NCBI GenBank assembly: GCA_034440575.1 | Contig: JAOTOL010001554.1 | Span: 1,214,001-1,278,000 of the forward strand | DNA length: 64,000 nt | Reading direction: 5' to 3' | Source of the DNA: Imbricaverruca yamaguchii | Lineage: Eukaryota; Arthropoda; Thecostraca; Neoverrucidae | Part shown: in pieces, positions 34,076 to 47,127 of the stretch | How the letters are laid out: the number at the start of each line of letters is the position of its first letter | Numbering within the stretch: the first letter of the stretch is position 1 | Made by a program: the position numbers and the translations under genes | Notes under the pieces: generated by a model | The model's database searches: none | What the model was told of the DNA's origin: nothing | The model's input: only the letters and a program-made list of their open reading frames with translations

Positions 34076-37000
34076 TGAGCGCCACAAACGTATGTAGTAT
34101 GTACGAATATTTGTGCTAGTTTATTGTACTTCAATGTATTGTATTCATGGTAGGATCTGAACTTCTGCGTTATGCCGTAGTGTTATAGCCTCTTCGTGGT
34201 TTAATTTCAAGCCTGGTTTGTATCAATGCATATATGTAACCTTGTGTTTTCATACGGCGTTTGTTTAGTTTATGATCGGTGCATGTACTCATGCCAACCA
34301 CGACCAGCCCATCACTGCCAAGTGTTTGACACAGCCATCTCGTGTCATGCATTGTACCTTAATTCTGTCAACCATGTACAGATGCGCCTCATCACCTTGG
34401 TTTTGTCGATACTTCTCATCTGTTGCAGCAATGTGTGTGAAAGTGTTGTGAATTCTGTGACAGTGATGTGAGCTTGTATGATTCAAGTGTATGAGCGCAT
34501 TTCGTTTTGTTCCGATATATTCACAACATATTTGAATATGGCTATCCAAGAACTTCGAGGGAATGTGAAACAAGTGCCTTGCCTGAAACTGAAACAAATG
34601 TTATTCTGAAGCGCACACCTAATAAGGGCAGCTTGGTGCGATTTCATCAAATGGCGTGCCAAGAAAATCACATTTTTGTACATGGAAGTTTCCCATCAGA
34701 ACGAGCAGCTACTCTTATTCGTTTGTAAGCAAACACGTGAGGGGGTAGTGTAGGCAAGATCAGCATCGTTTAACACACCGGTTATGGAGTGGGTGATTCA
34801 ATTTTGGACGAATGTCTTTCCATCGGCCGCCCTAACATACAGGTTGCTTGTCAGTATTGAGCTCGGTGCCATTTTAAGCCGTTTCAAAACCAAACAATTG
34901 TAGTTGATGTCTTGGTTTGGAGAATCGCTTCCAGACATCTCCGTTTTTTATTTATTTAAAGAAACGTCATGCATTCCCTTTCAGTAGGAACATACAAATG
35001 TAACATTGCATGTATATAGATGAGGAAGTTTTCGTCTTGTATAATGGGTATTCATGCCTCATTGAAATTATCAATTCAAGCTATAAAATGCGTTGCGTTT
35101 AAACCAACGATTATGCCCTATTAAACTCGTGCGCCGGTGAACGGAAAGCCGTGGATACACCCGCAAATCAGCTCGGTATATTTTCTTGGAAGCTCGCTAA
35201 TCAGATAAATGATCACCAATTGAAGAAAAAAAATCGTCGGATTTTGATAACTGACACCCAGACCTTGATCTTAACGCAATGTGTATAGCAAACTCCACAC
35301 CGCAACACTACGATTCGCGTTATCGGAGTCAAGTATGCGCCATATGATCAACATGGTCGATGCGCCCTAAAGCCCAAAGGAGTCAAGTATGCAAGGTTTG
35401 AGGGAGAGAAAAGGCCAAAGCCGGTGTATTTAAATTGCTGAGGAATGTCACCCTTTGGCAACTTGCCGCGGTTTCAAGGCGGGCGACAAGAACAGGATCA
35501 GCAAAAATGTCAGGCATGCCTCCGGACATGTCCTCATAGCTCAGTAACGATATATTGCGGATTTTGTGGAACAAACAAATGGAACAAGCGGAACAAACAG
35601 GCTTCCAGAGATACCTTCATAGCTCTAACGATATCTGCAAAAATGGAACAAACAAGCCTCCAGAGATGTCTTCATATCTTCATAACCTGACGTCAACCGT
35701 TTTGCCCAAAGGTAAAAAAGGAATTACCACAGTCGGACCAAACTGCAAGGGAAACTCGTTTCCGTTGGCGTTCGCCATTAGATAACGGGGGCCTTCTTAT
35801 CTCGCCCAGGATAACCACAAGGAGGCGTTGAGTCTTGGTATGCGGGAGGGTCAGATGTGTTGACTGATCAGGCAAGGTAAAATTGCCGGTCCGAGGTAGA
35901 TGACCCGATGTTAGGTTAGGTACAGCAGATAGCATAGAAAAGGCAGGATGGGCCTGAAGCAGAATCCAGCGTTGCTTAAAACATGTTCCACCGCTTTGCG
36001 CTAGAAATACGAAGTTTTTATAATAGCCGAAGAGCAATACAACGATTTGATGAAGAAAGGAACAGTTCCATTTTGACCTGTAAATACTGACTGGTGGCGG
36101 CGGCATCAGGGCCCTACCTTGTTTTCAGGTCCCTGGGGTGTTGGGCCCCAGTACATGAGGTACCCAATGTGCTTCATATGGGTTCTCGCACATTGACATA
36201 CTTGCCAGCGTTTGTATGAAGCCACAATTATTTTAATTCCACCGACCATTTTCCACGGTCTCCGGATAGGAATTGTTGGTGCTTCTCGGTCCGTGAAGTA
36301 TCGATTCGGATACGCTGAAGGTGCAATTATAAATTATTCACGAAATATGGTGGAATATACCACTTGCTGAGCACTGAATCGACGTCCTTCCCGAAGAAGT
36401 ATCGACATCGTGCCTCTTAGTGCATGTGTGTGAGGTCTTCGTGCCTCGTGTTTAATGGTGTCGCGTTTACAAATATCACTTGCTCGCCGTGGCGGATCCG
36501 GGATCGTGATAACCAACATCCCATAGAGCAATTGCATGTGAAGTGATTACTTATGGTGTGCTATGTCATACAATAAGCTTATTGCATTGGTGTTTGTATA
36601 GTTTTCATTGATATCGGTATCCCAAAATTAAGCACCCTTCAGAACACGCAAAACGTGAACAGCAATATGTACGCAATTGTATCAAAACTTGATTTGCAGG
36701 ACTTCGCCAGTTTTTATACAACATTGCTTCCATGGTGGTTTCGCCATCCTGCTGTACCGTTTCGACATCACACGTCTCACGAGACATTATTTTAGCACTG
36801 TGAAGATGGTACACCTGATGCAACGGGGGAGGCATTATCTCCTACATCACCCCTCCGCCGCTGGTTGATTCTGATCATGGGTATCTTCCTGCAGTCTCTA
36901 TGCTTCTTGGCTTACCGTGGCAGGGGCCGTGAATCGCGTTATATTGCCTTTTACACCTTATCTTCTTTTGAGTTGCTATTTTGCTCGCCTTCCTGGTCCC

Positions 37001-37889
37001 CGGTGAGGCATGTGGCCATTTCGCCCGTCCGGACCCCTCCGCACCTGACCCCTTCATTCCTGGGGCCTGTGCTCCGGCTCTGCGACTGTATCCATGTTTC
37101 CGTCACTATTGCGGTTGGTCATGCCGCGGGATTTATCGGACCTCACATTAGGCGTCAGACGCAATGTTAATGCGGACATCAGGGGACCTCCAGTAAGGAA
37201 AGAAAATAGGTAGGTTCCTGATGCCATTCCAAAACTCTGAAACATGCGTCCGCGACAAGCGCGCCCGGATGTTCATTAGTGTGTGCGCGATGAATATAGT
37301 TACAATTTATGAGTGTCTCCATAAAATATCAAGCAAAGTGCATTTATGAAAGCTAACCTCCCTTCAGACGTCAATTTCATTGCCACTTACAGTGGTATAT
37401 TGCGCATATTGTTCCTTTGCGTATTTCCTTCTGGGTCTATTTCCACCAGACTGCCGGCCGCTAGTGGCTGGCAGCTCCCGGCCCGTCACCGACCGCTCGT
37501 CGTCATTCATAATATGGCGAGGCACAAACCATTCCCCGAATGTTAGTGGGCCCCAACGCCAAAGTTACAGGCAGATTTGCATATTTGAAACGCTACGCGA
37601 TGTACCTGGCATGAGTTCCGCCACTATTACGGTGGAGGCCATGTTTTCTCGAAATCGTTTGAGAATATTGCGCTTATGGGCGTTGAATGGAAAGAATGCA
37701 TCTACAATCATTCATTTTTCCTACGTTTGGCGTGGCAGAGACGACGTTCTTCAGTATTGTTGAAGGGTGGAACTTTACTTTTTGCCGTACGACCGTTCGG
37801 CTGCACTACGGTTCCGGTGGGCAGCAACCGTCGGCGCTTGACGTGCATCGAGCCATGGCAGAACCTCAATATTGCCGGAAAGCTTCATG
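34076..37889. other. No gene recognised; small duplication at 35515-35690
   Basis: Within this stretch 35515-35690 has two to three diverged copies of a segment with ccnccagagatgtcttcatag and aatggaacaaacaa. Elsewhere short ORFs lack motifs. 37610-37700 opens with an ATG followed by a basic, mitochondrial-presequence-like stretch (MFSRNRLRILRLWALNG), but no continuing exon was found. Confidence 0.4.
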
Positions 37890-38660
37890 CGAAAAGGTAA
37901 AATGTGACAGGTTTGGATATCTATCAAAGTAGTCGATTGTGGCTTCAGAAGGCTCACTTTATGCCGATTTTTTGGAGACCATTGGAATTAATTTGTTGAT
38001 GTAGAACATCTGATATTCAAATATAATGAATACAATGTAATAATTACAGACGGAAAGCCTGGAGTTAAGTGCAAAAATGACAGGGTTAGATGGGCATAAA
38101 AGTAGTTTAGGATGGCATCAGAAGGTAGCTAAATTGTGTCCGTTTATTTTAGACCGTTGTAAGTGAATAAGAACATCTGCTATACAGTTTAAAGGAATAT
38201 AATGTGACAATTCAAGACAAGTCCTGGAATTTAGTGCATAAATGGCAGGGTTAGATATCCATAAAGGTAATCGAGTATGGCATCAGAAGGCAGCTGATTT
38301 TCTGCCGGTTTATTTCAGACCATTGGCTATTAGTTCCGTTGGCTGGTCATTGGTTTTACAACACATCGACCGTTGGGTCATGTAGCGTCGCCAATATCTG
38401 ACGCCGATTGGTCGCGGGCGAAGAGTAGCGACAGGTGAGACTTGAACCCACAACCTTTTGATTGCAAGATGAGCAACTTACCCTTAGACCACTTGTCCCC
38501 CTATTACTTAGGTAATGTATAACATCTGATATACTTAAAGGAATACAATGTGATAACTTGGGACACAAATTATGGAATTGAGTGCACAAGTGATGGGGTT
38601 AAACTTCCATGGAAGTTATTCAAGATGGTATCAAATTGTAGCACTTTCAATTTTCGTTTA
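37890..38660 (+). repeat. ~168-bp satellite, four units, interrupted by a SINE
   Basis: The phrase tga/tggcagggttagatatc recurs at about 37907, 38078, 38244 and 38592, and ggcatcagaaggcagct and agaacatctgatat recur with it. Spacings are 171, 166 and 348. The last equals one unit plus a ~180-base insertion (SINE and target duplication). Units are diverged, so the array is old. Confidence 0.9.
38336..38500 (-). mobile_element. tRNA-derived SINE family 2, copy 1, with target duplication
   Basis: On the minus strand the head at 38500 reads gacaagtggtctaagggtaa (A box) and gtgggttcaagtctcacc (B box). Its 7-base acceptor-stem-like ends (GACAAGT and ACCTGTC) pair at six of seven positions. The body contains cgcgaccaatcgg and ttggcgacgcta, shared with 60323-60486. 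Flanks ctattagtt (38327-38335) and ctattactt (38501-38509) look like a 9-base target duplication with one change, in the middle of a satellite unit. Confidence 0.85.
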
Positions 38661-39594
38661 GTTAAGAACATTGAACATTGTCAGCATATCACACAAAATA
38701 TGTATGATGCGTTTTTATCACAAGATTTTTGGGTGGCCAATTGCTCCCATTTCACTATAAGGGCAAAGTGGCAGGGTGAAATGATTTGATAATAAAATGA
38801 ACTACACATAAGAGAGCTTGTTTCAATGGTGTTAAAATTTGGCCATCGGATATCACCTGCATCTTCTCTAGAAACCAGAATTTAGTATTAACAATAGCCA
38901 GCTCACTGGTGTTCCTTCACAAACCCACCACCAGAGGCGCCACCGGTATTATGTCCGCCCATGCCCCCTAACGAAGTGGCCTGGCATCTGGCTTCTCGGG
39001 TTTCGAAGAAAAAATCACCACTCTATGTTCTCCCCGGGTATTAAGGCGTGCAATTCTCGGCAGGTTGCGCATGCAGATTACGGCAGTTTCCCACCCACCC
39101 CACCCATGACTCGTTGTTCGTGCGCCATATAACATCCTTTCGCAAGGACGGAAAAGGCTTTCCCGTTCTGTGTATGATTTCGGTCTTTCTTTGAGGAGAG
39201 TGGTGTAAGAGTCCGTCGGATGGTGCGTATGCAAGAACGAGCTGCACCGCCTGGGCAGATATATAGTCTCCCCTGTAGTTGACCTATATCTCTATAGGAT
39301 TCTGGCACAAATGGACGTTATAGTCGCTAAATGATCGCATTATGTGGTTCAGGCGCCCTAAGGCCCAAATAACTAACAAATCCCTTCAGGTTCAGAACCC
39401 CGCCCACCAGGTACTCTGGATAATGGCATGGTGCCCAATTGTTCGCCCGCAGGGGGAGGGTATGTCTATGATTTTTATCTGGCGAACTCCCCATGGTAGG
39501 GCGCGGCGACCACTTGTCGTTTTACACCCATTAAGCCCTCAAGCTCAGGACGAGGAAGGGGTGGGACGCATTTTCCTGATGGGTTAGCTCTTGC
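38661..39594. other. No gene recognised
   Basis: Unique or unrecognised repetitive sequence. The ORFs at 39234-38968 and 39308-39078 show no family motifs. Confidence 0.4.
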
Positions 39595-40150
39595 AGTTTA
39601 GGGGCACATCGACTGCACAGGTCATGCAGCGCCTATAACTCAACTTTAGATATAGAGACAGGTAACTAGTTGTAAGTGACGATGCCATATGTCCCAGGAT
39701 AAAACTAGCATTAACCACATGCAGCAGCATGTCAACGAGTGTTGTTCAGAACATGTAACTTCTAAGAGAAATTTGTAAAGTTGTCCAGAGTGAACAATAT
39801 CTGAATCATCCCATAATACCTACCGAAGCGAATCAGAGGAACGTTCGCAGTGACGTCTCCGTACACAAGCCAGGGACATGAGGCTAAGATGTGTCGCACT
39901 GACACTGGTCCGGTGCACCTCTGACACAGCGGAGCGGGTATAACCACTCAGGGGACATCAGAACATACCAGGTATTGAAAAAGAAGGGCTGAATTACTTG
40001 GATTTTTTTTCGGTGGGGAAGACGAGGCTACCCCTTTATCCTGTCTAAGCTTACCTACCGCATTCGGTTTATCCCCGCCTCCAATTTCGAAACCGTGGTT
40101 ACACCTATGCACAGCGGCACCTCATCACCAGCCAGGGGCTATTGGTGCGT
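39595..40150 (-). mobile_element. C-terminal remnant of an RNase H-type LINE
   Basis: The minus-strand frame at 39947-39762 begins near PLCQRCTGPVSVRHILASCP. This is the Cys-His block (C-x2-C ... H-x4-C) that closes ORF2 of Jockey/I/R1-type LINEs after RNase H. Upstream minus-strand sequence (to ~40150) has fragments consistent with the preceding region but in several frames. The 3' flank near 39600 shares sequence with 28398-28455. Confidence 0.65.
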
Positions 40151-40159
40151 CACATAGGT

Positions 40160-40525
40160 ATGTCTCACATGCAACCAATTTGTTCGTGGGATGCAATGTG
40201 GACCCATGGGATGCAATGTGGTTTATGAAGGGAGTATTGAGATGCCTTCACAAGTGAAAATGTAATGAGCTGACAAGAGCTCGGAACTGTCTCACTAAAA
40301 TATTGAACGAGAGTTTACTTGCTGTCTTTATTGCTGGAACGAGGCTCCGTAGCGCCGCGTCCTAATAATACAGATGTTATGTGACTATCACGGTCCGCTA
40401 CAGCCGGCACATTGTCACTACTTTTCCTTACCCCCCAGCACTGGATCCAGATCCGTGTATTTATCGGAACAGGAACACTTGGAAGTTGATTCAATATTAA
40501 CAGATAGATGGAGCATTCAACGCAA
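40160..40525. other. Downstream of the neugrin-like gene; nothing recognised
   Basis: Possible 3' UTR of the minus-strand gene ending at 40531. No clear AATAAA on that strand was seen. Confidence 0.35.
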
Positions 40526-40530
40526 TCAAT

Positions 40531-40968
40531 CTACACATCCAGGACTTTTAACGGAGTTTTAAGCCTTTTCTTATGCTCCATCATTTTCTCAAGACGTTTC
40601 AATTCATGCAACGTCATATTTATGTTGGGTAGGTTAACTGGTGCTTCAATCATCCTCATTGTTTCGTCACTATCAGCGCCGGATACCGGAATTTGCAGTA
40701 CGTCGCCGCGTGAATAGATGGCGCTGATGGCTCGCGGCTTCCCACCCGGTGGCTTCGGTACCGCTGGCGACGGCGGGTCGGAGAACTGTCTTATCAGCGC
40801 AGTTAGTGGGCCGGGGGGACGCGGCGCCTCCTGCACTGGTGGCGACGCTGGAGGATGGTCGATGAACGGCGTGGGTAGGCCCAGCTTCTTCCGACGAACC
40901 GCTGTCTTGCGGTCATGTCTCTGGATCTCTTCCGGAGAGGTGGGCTGCCAGCGGCTCTTTAGCACCTT
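40531..40968 (-). CDS. NGRN: Neugrin-like terminal exon
   Basis: Starts with AAG GTG CTA AAG AGC after the acceptor cggcag and ends at TAG (40531). The first 15 residues complete the conserved domain. The remaining ~130 residues have Pro-rich (PPASPPVQEAPRPPGP) and basic helical segments and no clear conserved motif. Confidence 0.72.
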   Translation of the reverse strand, partial: KVLKSRWQPTSPEEIQRHDRKTAVRRKKLGLPTPFIDHPPASPPVQEAPRPPGPLTALIRQFSDPPSPAVPKPPGGKPRAISAIYSRGDVLQIPVSGADSDETMRMIEAPVNLPNINMTLHELKRLEKMMEHKKRLKTPLKVLDV

Positions 40969-42213
40969 CTGCCGACCACAGCAAGTACGTCATCTAGAAT
41001 TATATGAACTCGCACTACCCTGTTGAGTCAAACAAAACCCAGCCCAGTCTAACTGATCCTGAATCATAGGTGTTCGGTTGCAGTTGGTGTTCTTGGTGGC
41101 GTTCTTTTCGTTAAGTATGGGAGGCTACACTCGACCGATCTGCAAGAGCGTGCCCATAGGCGCGATGCCTGTGCTTCTGTTTGACTGGGGTGCCTGGTGC
41201 CTCCCCGACCCCGACTGGAGCATGAAGAGTTGGATGTCTGATGGACTTTTAAACAGTGGCAATTGTAACGAAATAATCCACTGCTGTTTCCTTCTTTTCA
41301 GTAGGAGCTTAAGAAACTACCCTTTCTCACATCCCGTAGTTTTTTTTTCGCGAGCCTGGGTACGTAACGTAACAAAATATGAAATTTTTGTAACATATTC
41401 TTGATGACAGCCATGGTTTATATGCTCGCAGATATTTGCACCCTTACAGTGGCGCACTATAGTTAATCCGCGTATTTGAGCGCAAATTAGCATATGTAAC
41501 CGGCTCCTTTTAGTTCGGTCGTAATCGTTTTGTCCGGCCGTACACCATGCATGCCAAATTACATTCTCTCACATTGGCACGCAGTCTGTTCCATGCGCCA
41601 CCTGTTCGATACACCAACGTTTGCTTCTCAGACTCCACACACATTTTCGCGCTATATCGAATCCCAGAGAAAGCAGTGCAATCAGAACAATGTAAAACTA
41701 CTATCCTGGACGGCGTTTTGCAGAATCTGTAAATGCGCGGTGTTCGAGGCGCTGTGATCGCATGCACTTTTTTGCGGTGCTACCCCGACCACTAAATATG
41801 AACCATACACTACTGATAATGTACGTCCCATGCAGCCGAGCGCATGGTAGAAGAGCTGAGCACTATCCCGGCATGTCGAGCACACGGACTTGTATACTGT
41901 CCAATCCATCCCTAACAACGTACTCCCGGACGGCCGTGAAGTGGCCCCCTTTCGATGGACACCAATCACACCTGATCATGCCAATATTTGGGCAGCAGCA
42001 CCCCAGAACGTGCCACGTACCCGGGCGGCGTCGGTGGTGACTGAGAATGCGGCGGCCAGGCGGGCGGGCCGCCAGTGGTGCGGGTCGTCGGCGGCCAGTC
42101 GGCGCAGCTCCAGCTTCTGAGCGGCCGTCAGCACGCCCGGCTGCTGCGGGCCGCGCTCCACCGAGCGGCGCGCTAGGGCCCGGTTCATGAGCGCCTTGGC
42201 ACTCCGGTACTCG
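40531..42213 (-). CDS. NGRN: Neugrin-like mitochondrial protein (two exons seen, 5' end missing)
   Basis: Minus-strand exons 42213-42021 and 40968-40531 join in phase 0. The joined domain reads LTAAQKLELRRLAADDPHHW, then RPARLAAAFSVTTDAARKVL, then KSRWQPTSPEEIQRHDRK. This is the neugrin/Rrg9 helical domain: a Leu-Thr start, a Trp followed by two helices, and the R-V-L-K-S-[KW] turn. Neugrin acts in the mitochondrion in 16S rRNA-related ribosome function in mammals, and Rrg9 in mitochondrial genome maintenance in yeast. Splice sites are good (CCGG/GTACGT donor, cggcag acceptor, and a long pyrimidine tract before 42213). The N-terminal exon, expected to carry the targeting peptide, was not found. 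The C-terminus after the domain is Pro-rich then charged (LKRLEKMMEHKKRLK). Confidence 0.75.
40969..42020 (-). other. Intron of the neugrin-like gene
   Basis: About 1.05 kb with a GT-AG boundary. ORFs inside it on the plus strand (41078-41404, 41762-42040) have no support. Confidence 0.65.
42021..42213 (-). CDS. NGRN: Neugrin-like internal exon
   Basis: The acceptor gtcgccag follows a pyrimidine-rich tract (about 42250-42220). The donor is GTACGT right after codon CGG at 42021. The frame is open upstream of the acceptor too, so an alternative start at the internal ATG (42188) is possible. However, family length favours a further upstream exon. The exon is strikingly GC-rich. Confidence 0.7.
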
Positions 42214-44683
42214 CTGGCGACAGGTAGCCAGATGAAATTTCGGAGACGCGGGAAGGTAGAGGGAAAAGTATCATTGATGGCGCGCTAAACGTTCGGTTAC
42301 AATTGCGCCGTGGAACCTCAATTCCGCCATCGGATCCCGACTTATATTTATGCAGCATGCTCTCTTTAGCATAGAGAATAAGCTTAAAGTCATTCACATC
42401 TGGGGTGCCCAGATAACCATTCGTCCGGCAATTGTTCGTAAGTCAACATCAGCATACGTATACGTGTTCCATATCCGAATGCTTATGCAAAAACAGCTCC
42501 CATCATAAAGGTCCATGCATGCAAATGTTGCACAAGCAAATCTTTGTGCAGGGATTATGTTATGCTATGCTAAAATATGTGATGCCAGTCTTTGCTTGGC
42601 AATGTAAGTAAGATTTTGCATGGACATATTTCAGTATACCATTTGTGATTTTAACATTTGCAAAACAAAGTCATGAACACAAATTTAAGAAGCCTGAGTA
42701 TTCAATTCAAGTATTTACATGGCAGAAAATGGTCTACAATCCACATTAGGGCACAAAAACATCACATACATTTAAGGTACCATTGATCCAGAAATTCATC
42801 ACTGGTTGTGTAAAAGTCTGACAGGGTGATTCAAGTTTTAGGTAGGTTTAGCCAAGATCAGAATGTTTCTGATCTTGGCTGGAATTACACATTTTCACAT
42901 CCATCAGTGGGATATAAGCATTATCACCCATCAGCCATTATCTGTTACGTGCCAGTTTTACCAACCTTTTGACAGCCTGTGATATCCTCTCTTGTAAAAA
43001 CATGTCCACCTCTGCATGGTGTGGACTCATCTGGTCTATTGCAGTAGTGTCTGGTTCTCTAAATGGCCTGAGGAGGTCTCCCATATCTGCAATAGGACAA
43101 ACTGCTTAACAATTTATGTTACCAGGTGCCAGCTAGGAAACAGGGTAGTGCCAGTCATGTGCATGCATGCATACAGGAAAATATTCCTGAGGGGAATTGT
43201 TACACAATGTTGAAAACTAGGGATGTTAATTTACCACCTATGATGATGAACAAAGAGGAAGAGCCTCACAATAAATGGTCCACTGTTTGTTCAGACTGCA
43301 TGGTACACCTACTACAGATGGCACACTGATGAATGACCTGCTACATGACACCCAAAGCACTTTTGCTATATTGGTAGCTAAATGCCAACCTGCAGTGGTA
43401 TGGACTATTGCCACAAATCAGCTAATAAGCAATGCTGAAGTGTGCAATGAACATGTCACTGAAGGTATCAATATTTCTGAAGATGAGCTAGATTTGCATG
43501 TACTTGAAGGTCTAGACAAAACAGAAGTTACAAAAATAACTTGCAAATAATGTTGAAAAGTACAGTGAGCAAGACACTACTGAAGGTTCAACATATTTTC
43601 AGGATTTGCCACAGTTGAGTGCAATTGAAAGCCTGATCGTGCATATGTTACAATGACAAAGCAAAGTATATCACAATACAAGATGATACAATACACAATG
43701 TGATGCATACAATATTACCCAATACATAAGAAAACAAATACAATACACAATACCTTTCAACCTTTTCTGTTGCAGTTGCTCAGCTGATTTCAGGTACTTT
43801 CTGAGAATACCTGAAGTAGAACAAAAATTGCAGTACATTTTTATGCGAAGCATCCAAGGTTCACTTCTTAATAATGATATCATGTTCTTGATCATGGCAC
43901 TGCCTCACACCAGTGTTGGGAATTCTGAGAACAAAAAGTTGCAGTGTTAATTCATTCTTATGTATGACTGCAGTGGAAATACCAACCTTCATGCATGCAC
44001 CCAATTACACCTAAATGTTACCAATTGTATTGGCTGTAGCTAATCAGCTTGTACTTCCTGATTATAAAAACAACAAACATCATCATGATTGTGGCATTTG
44101 TGATCCGTGCTGTGGTGGACCATGGCTTCTAACCTACCTGTGTCCATGCATTTAGTAACAGCTGGTGGACAAAAAGGTGGAGAAGGCTGAAATTTTCTGT
44201 ACTTTACGAACTTCGCATTTTCTGTAAACCTTATCCTAAGTGATCCCCGGTTGCTGGCCTAGGTCACATACAATTCTTTGCTTCTGAGTCAACAACACTT
44301 TCTTCTCAAATTAAATTGCTGTGGTGGTTTTATGGATCAGGGTTTTATGCTACACAGAGCTTGTTGCATGCTGCATCATCCTCTGCCACAATTAGAGTAT
44401 TTCAATCAAACAGCATAAGCCACATTGAGATTTTAACATGCCATCATTATATTGACACTCCACCCTATTGCTCCATCCCAGGCTTTTTCAGTGTAGTTAC
44501 CACATGGACTGTGATTGTTCCAATACTAATCCTGCATCCAAAACTTTGGGCCTGTAATGGTCTGTACCAAGGCAATATATATGAAGTGGCATCATCCCTG
44601 CTGTAAAATCAACTTCTGTATGTTTCAGTGCTGTCACCAACAGCTGACTGGCAGTCAGCTCATGGTGACTTGGATACATTGTT
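42214..44683. other. Mostly CpG-poor sequence; one doubtful coding patch
   Basis: 43275-43550 (plus) has an open frame with a plausible acidic segment (NISEDELDLHVLEGLDKTE). It ends in TAA and lacks recognisable splice sites or family. The rest shows nothing. A missing first exon of the neugrin-like gene should lie here or beyond on the minus strand. Confidence 0.3.
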
Positions 44684-44793
44684 TATAAAAGACATAAAGA
44701 CATAGACATAAAAGATTAGTGCAACTATGAGCCACAAGGGCCATTCTTGGTTGCACTCTGTACACTGAACCAGTTGCCCACCAAATCTGTCAA

Positions 44794-47127
44794 TCAGCCC
44801 TCCCTGTAATACTGAAAACCAAGCCCTCTATTCTTATAATGATTGTCTATGCTGTTTTTAAAGATGTTCAATGTGCTGCTACTGGCGATGTTTTCTGGCA
44901 GCTGGTTCCAGTGTTCCACTACCCTGTTGGTGAAGAAAGTTTGCCTTAACGTTGTTCTGCCGTGGTTAACTTTAATTTTGAATTTATGACCTCTAATTGC
45001 ATCATTTCTGTTAAATTCAAAGATTTCCCCAAGGTATCCCCTATCCAGACCATTGACAAATTTAAAGACCTCGATGAGATCTCCTCTCAGCCTTCTATAT
45101 CTAAGTGAAAACATATTCAATTTCTTCAATCTTTCTTCATATGCCAGGTTGCTTATGCCATTAACCATTTTTGTAGCCATCCTTTGTACTCTCTCTAAAA
45201 GCCAACAATCTTTTTCATAGCTAGGAGACCAAGCTTGGATGCAGTATTCCAAATGTGGCCTGATGTATGCAGAGTAAAGCTTCCTGATCACTTCCTCACT
45301 TCTGTATGACACATTCCTATTTATTGCCCCGAGCATTCTCAGTGCCTTCTTCCTGGCTTCCTTGGTCTGTTCTGATGCCCCCAGTTTTGTGTTTAGAATA
45401 ACACCTAAATCCTTCTCCTGTTGAGTCACTGATAGCACTTGGCCATCCATCAAGTATGGAGCCTTCATATGCTGCTTACCTACATGCATGATTTTGCACT
45501 TCTCAAAATTAAATTTCATTTGCCATTCTTCGGACCATGTCACAAGTTTGTCTAAGTCTTTTTGCAGCGAGATATGCTCATCCTGACCTGTTATTGCCCT
45601 AAAGACCTTCAAATCATCCGCAAATTTCAAAACTTTACTGCTTAGGCCACTTTCAATGTTATTTACAAATATAATGAAGAGTAATGGTCCCAGTACTGAC
45701 CCCTGGGGGACTCCACTAAGAGCATTTTGCCATGATGACTTTGTACCATTTAGCATCACTCTTTGCTGTCTATCTGAAAGCCACAACTCTATCCATCTTA
45801 AGATGCTACCTGCAATACCATGGGACTGAAGCTGTATCATTAACCGTTTATGGGGTACCTTGTCAAAGGCCTTACTAAAGTCAAGATATGCTATATCAAC
45901 CTGATTTCCCTGATCAAATTGTTCTGTGGCGAAGTTCAAAAAGTCCAAGAGGTTTGTGAGACACGATCGTCCTTTTCTAAACCCATGGTGAGTATCTTGA
46001 ATCAATCTGCTACCTTCCAGATAACTAACTATTCTATCCTTGATAATTGATTTGAGTACCTTCCAGACTAGGGATGTGAGACTTATTGGCATATAGTTTT
46101 CAACTTTCCCTCTTTCTCCTTTCTTGAAAATAGGAACTACATTTGCCCTTTTCCAACCGGTCGGAATTTCATTATGTGAAACTGATCTACAAAATATTAT
46201 ACTAAGTGGAAATGCCAGTTCCTTTTCAGTTTCCTGCAACACCCTAGCATAAATTTCATCAGGTCCTGCTGCCTTATTTGACTTTATTTTCCTGATATGA
46301 TTGTAAACAACATCACTATCAATGAAGTCAACATCATTTGTCAGATCCCATGTCACTGAACTATGGTGTACGGTCAGCAGATTGGTCATATCTTCCAATG
46401 TAAACACTGATTTGAACTGCTTGCTCAGCTCCCCAACCATCTCACTATCCTCACCCAATGTAGTCCCATTTACTACCAGTGGACCAATTGTGCTAGAAAC
46501 TTTACTCAGCTTGTAGAAACTGAAGAACTTTTTACTGTCCCCATTACAGTTTCTAGCTAAATCCAGTTCTTTTGCTCGCTTTGCTGCTCTGGTTTTTTGC
46601 TTCAGTTTCTCTAGCTTTTTCATACGCCTTTAGAATAACGACATTTGAGGCTTCTTTAAAAACTCTAAATGCAGTTTTCTTAATTGCTTAATTGCCTTAA
46701 TTGCTTTTATCATGTCTGGTGTAAGCCATGCTGGCTTTCCTACCCTTCTTTTGCGTCTTTGCTTTTGGGGGGCATGTCTAATCTGAGTTTCCTTCAAGTA
46801 AGATTTTAACCTTTCCCACATTTCACAGGCATTTAAATTGGATAATTCTTCTTCCCATCTGATGGCACTTAAAGCCGCTCTCATGCCGTCAAAGTCTGCT
46901 CTGTTGAAATTTGGAACCTTTACCAAATTATCCTTGATAATTTCCCCTACATGTGCCTTGGATCTAACTATGTTATGGTCACTTTTTCCCAGAGTTTCGC
47001 CTACAGTCAAGTCTTCAACCAAGTCACTTAAATCCGAGAATACAAGGTCCAAGAATGAACCATGCCTGGTGGGTTCCGATAGAAACTGGTGTAAGAACAG
47101 GTCCTCTTCAAGGCATTTCCTAAACAT
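44794..47127 (-). pseudogene. CR1 ORF2 reverse transcriptase and C-terminal domain (copy C)
   Basis: One frame from 47127 to 44794, interrupted only by TAA at 46630-46632. The part before the stop holds the end of the endonuclease (SEPTRHGSFLDLVFSD, GKSDHNIV). Counting from the ATG at 46623, the 609-residue main part has VVPIFKKG (162-169), YLDFSKAFDKV (246-256), GVPQGSVLGP (304-313) and the catalytic FADD (334-337). Next comes QQEKDLGVIL and a long CR1-type C-terminal domain ending QYYREG. All key Asp residues are retained, so this reverse transcriptase may have been active recently. Confidence 0.93.

Noticed and set aside
33547..34134. 195-codon minus-strand ORF and two sister ORFs in other frames
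   Set aside because: They arise from a 28-bp array in which every frame is open. No start, signal or domain is present.
41078..41404. 108-codon plus-strand ORF with a hydrophobic start
   Set aside because: It lies within the intron of the neugrin-like gene on the other strand and has no recognisable domain or splice context.
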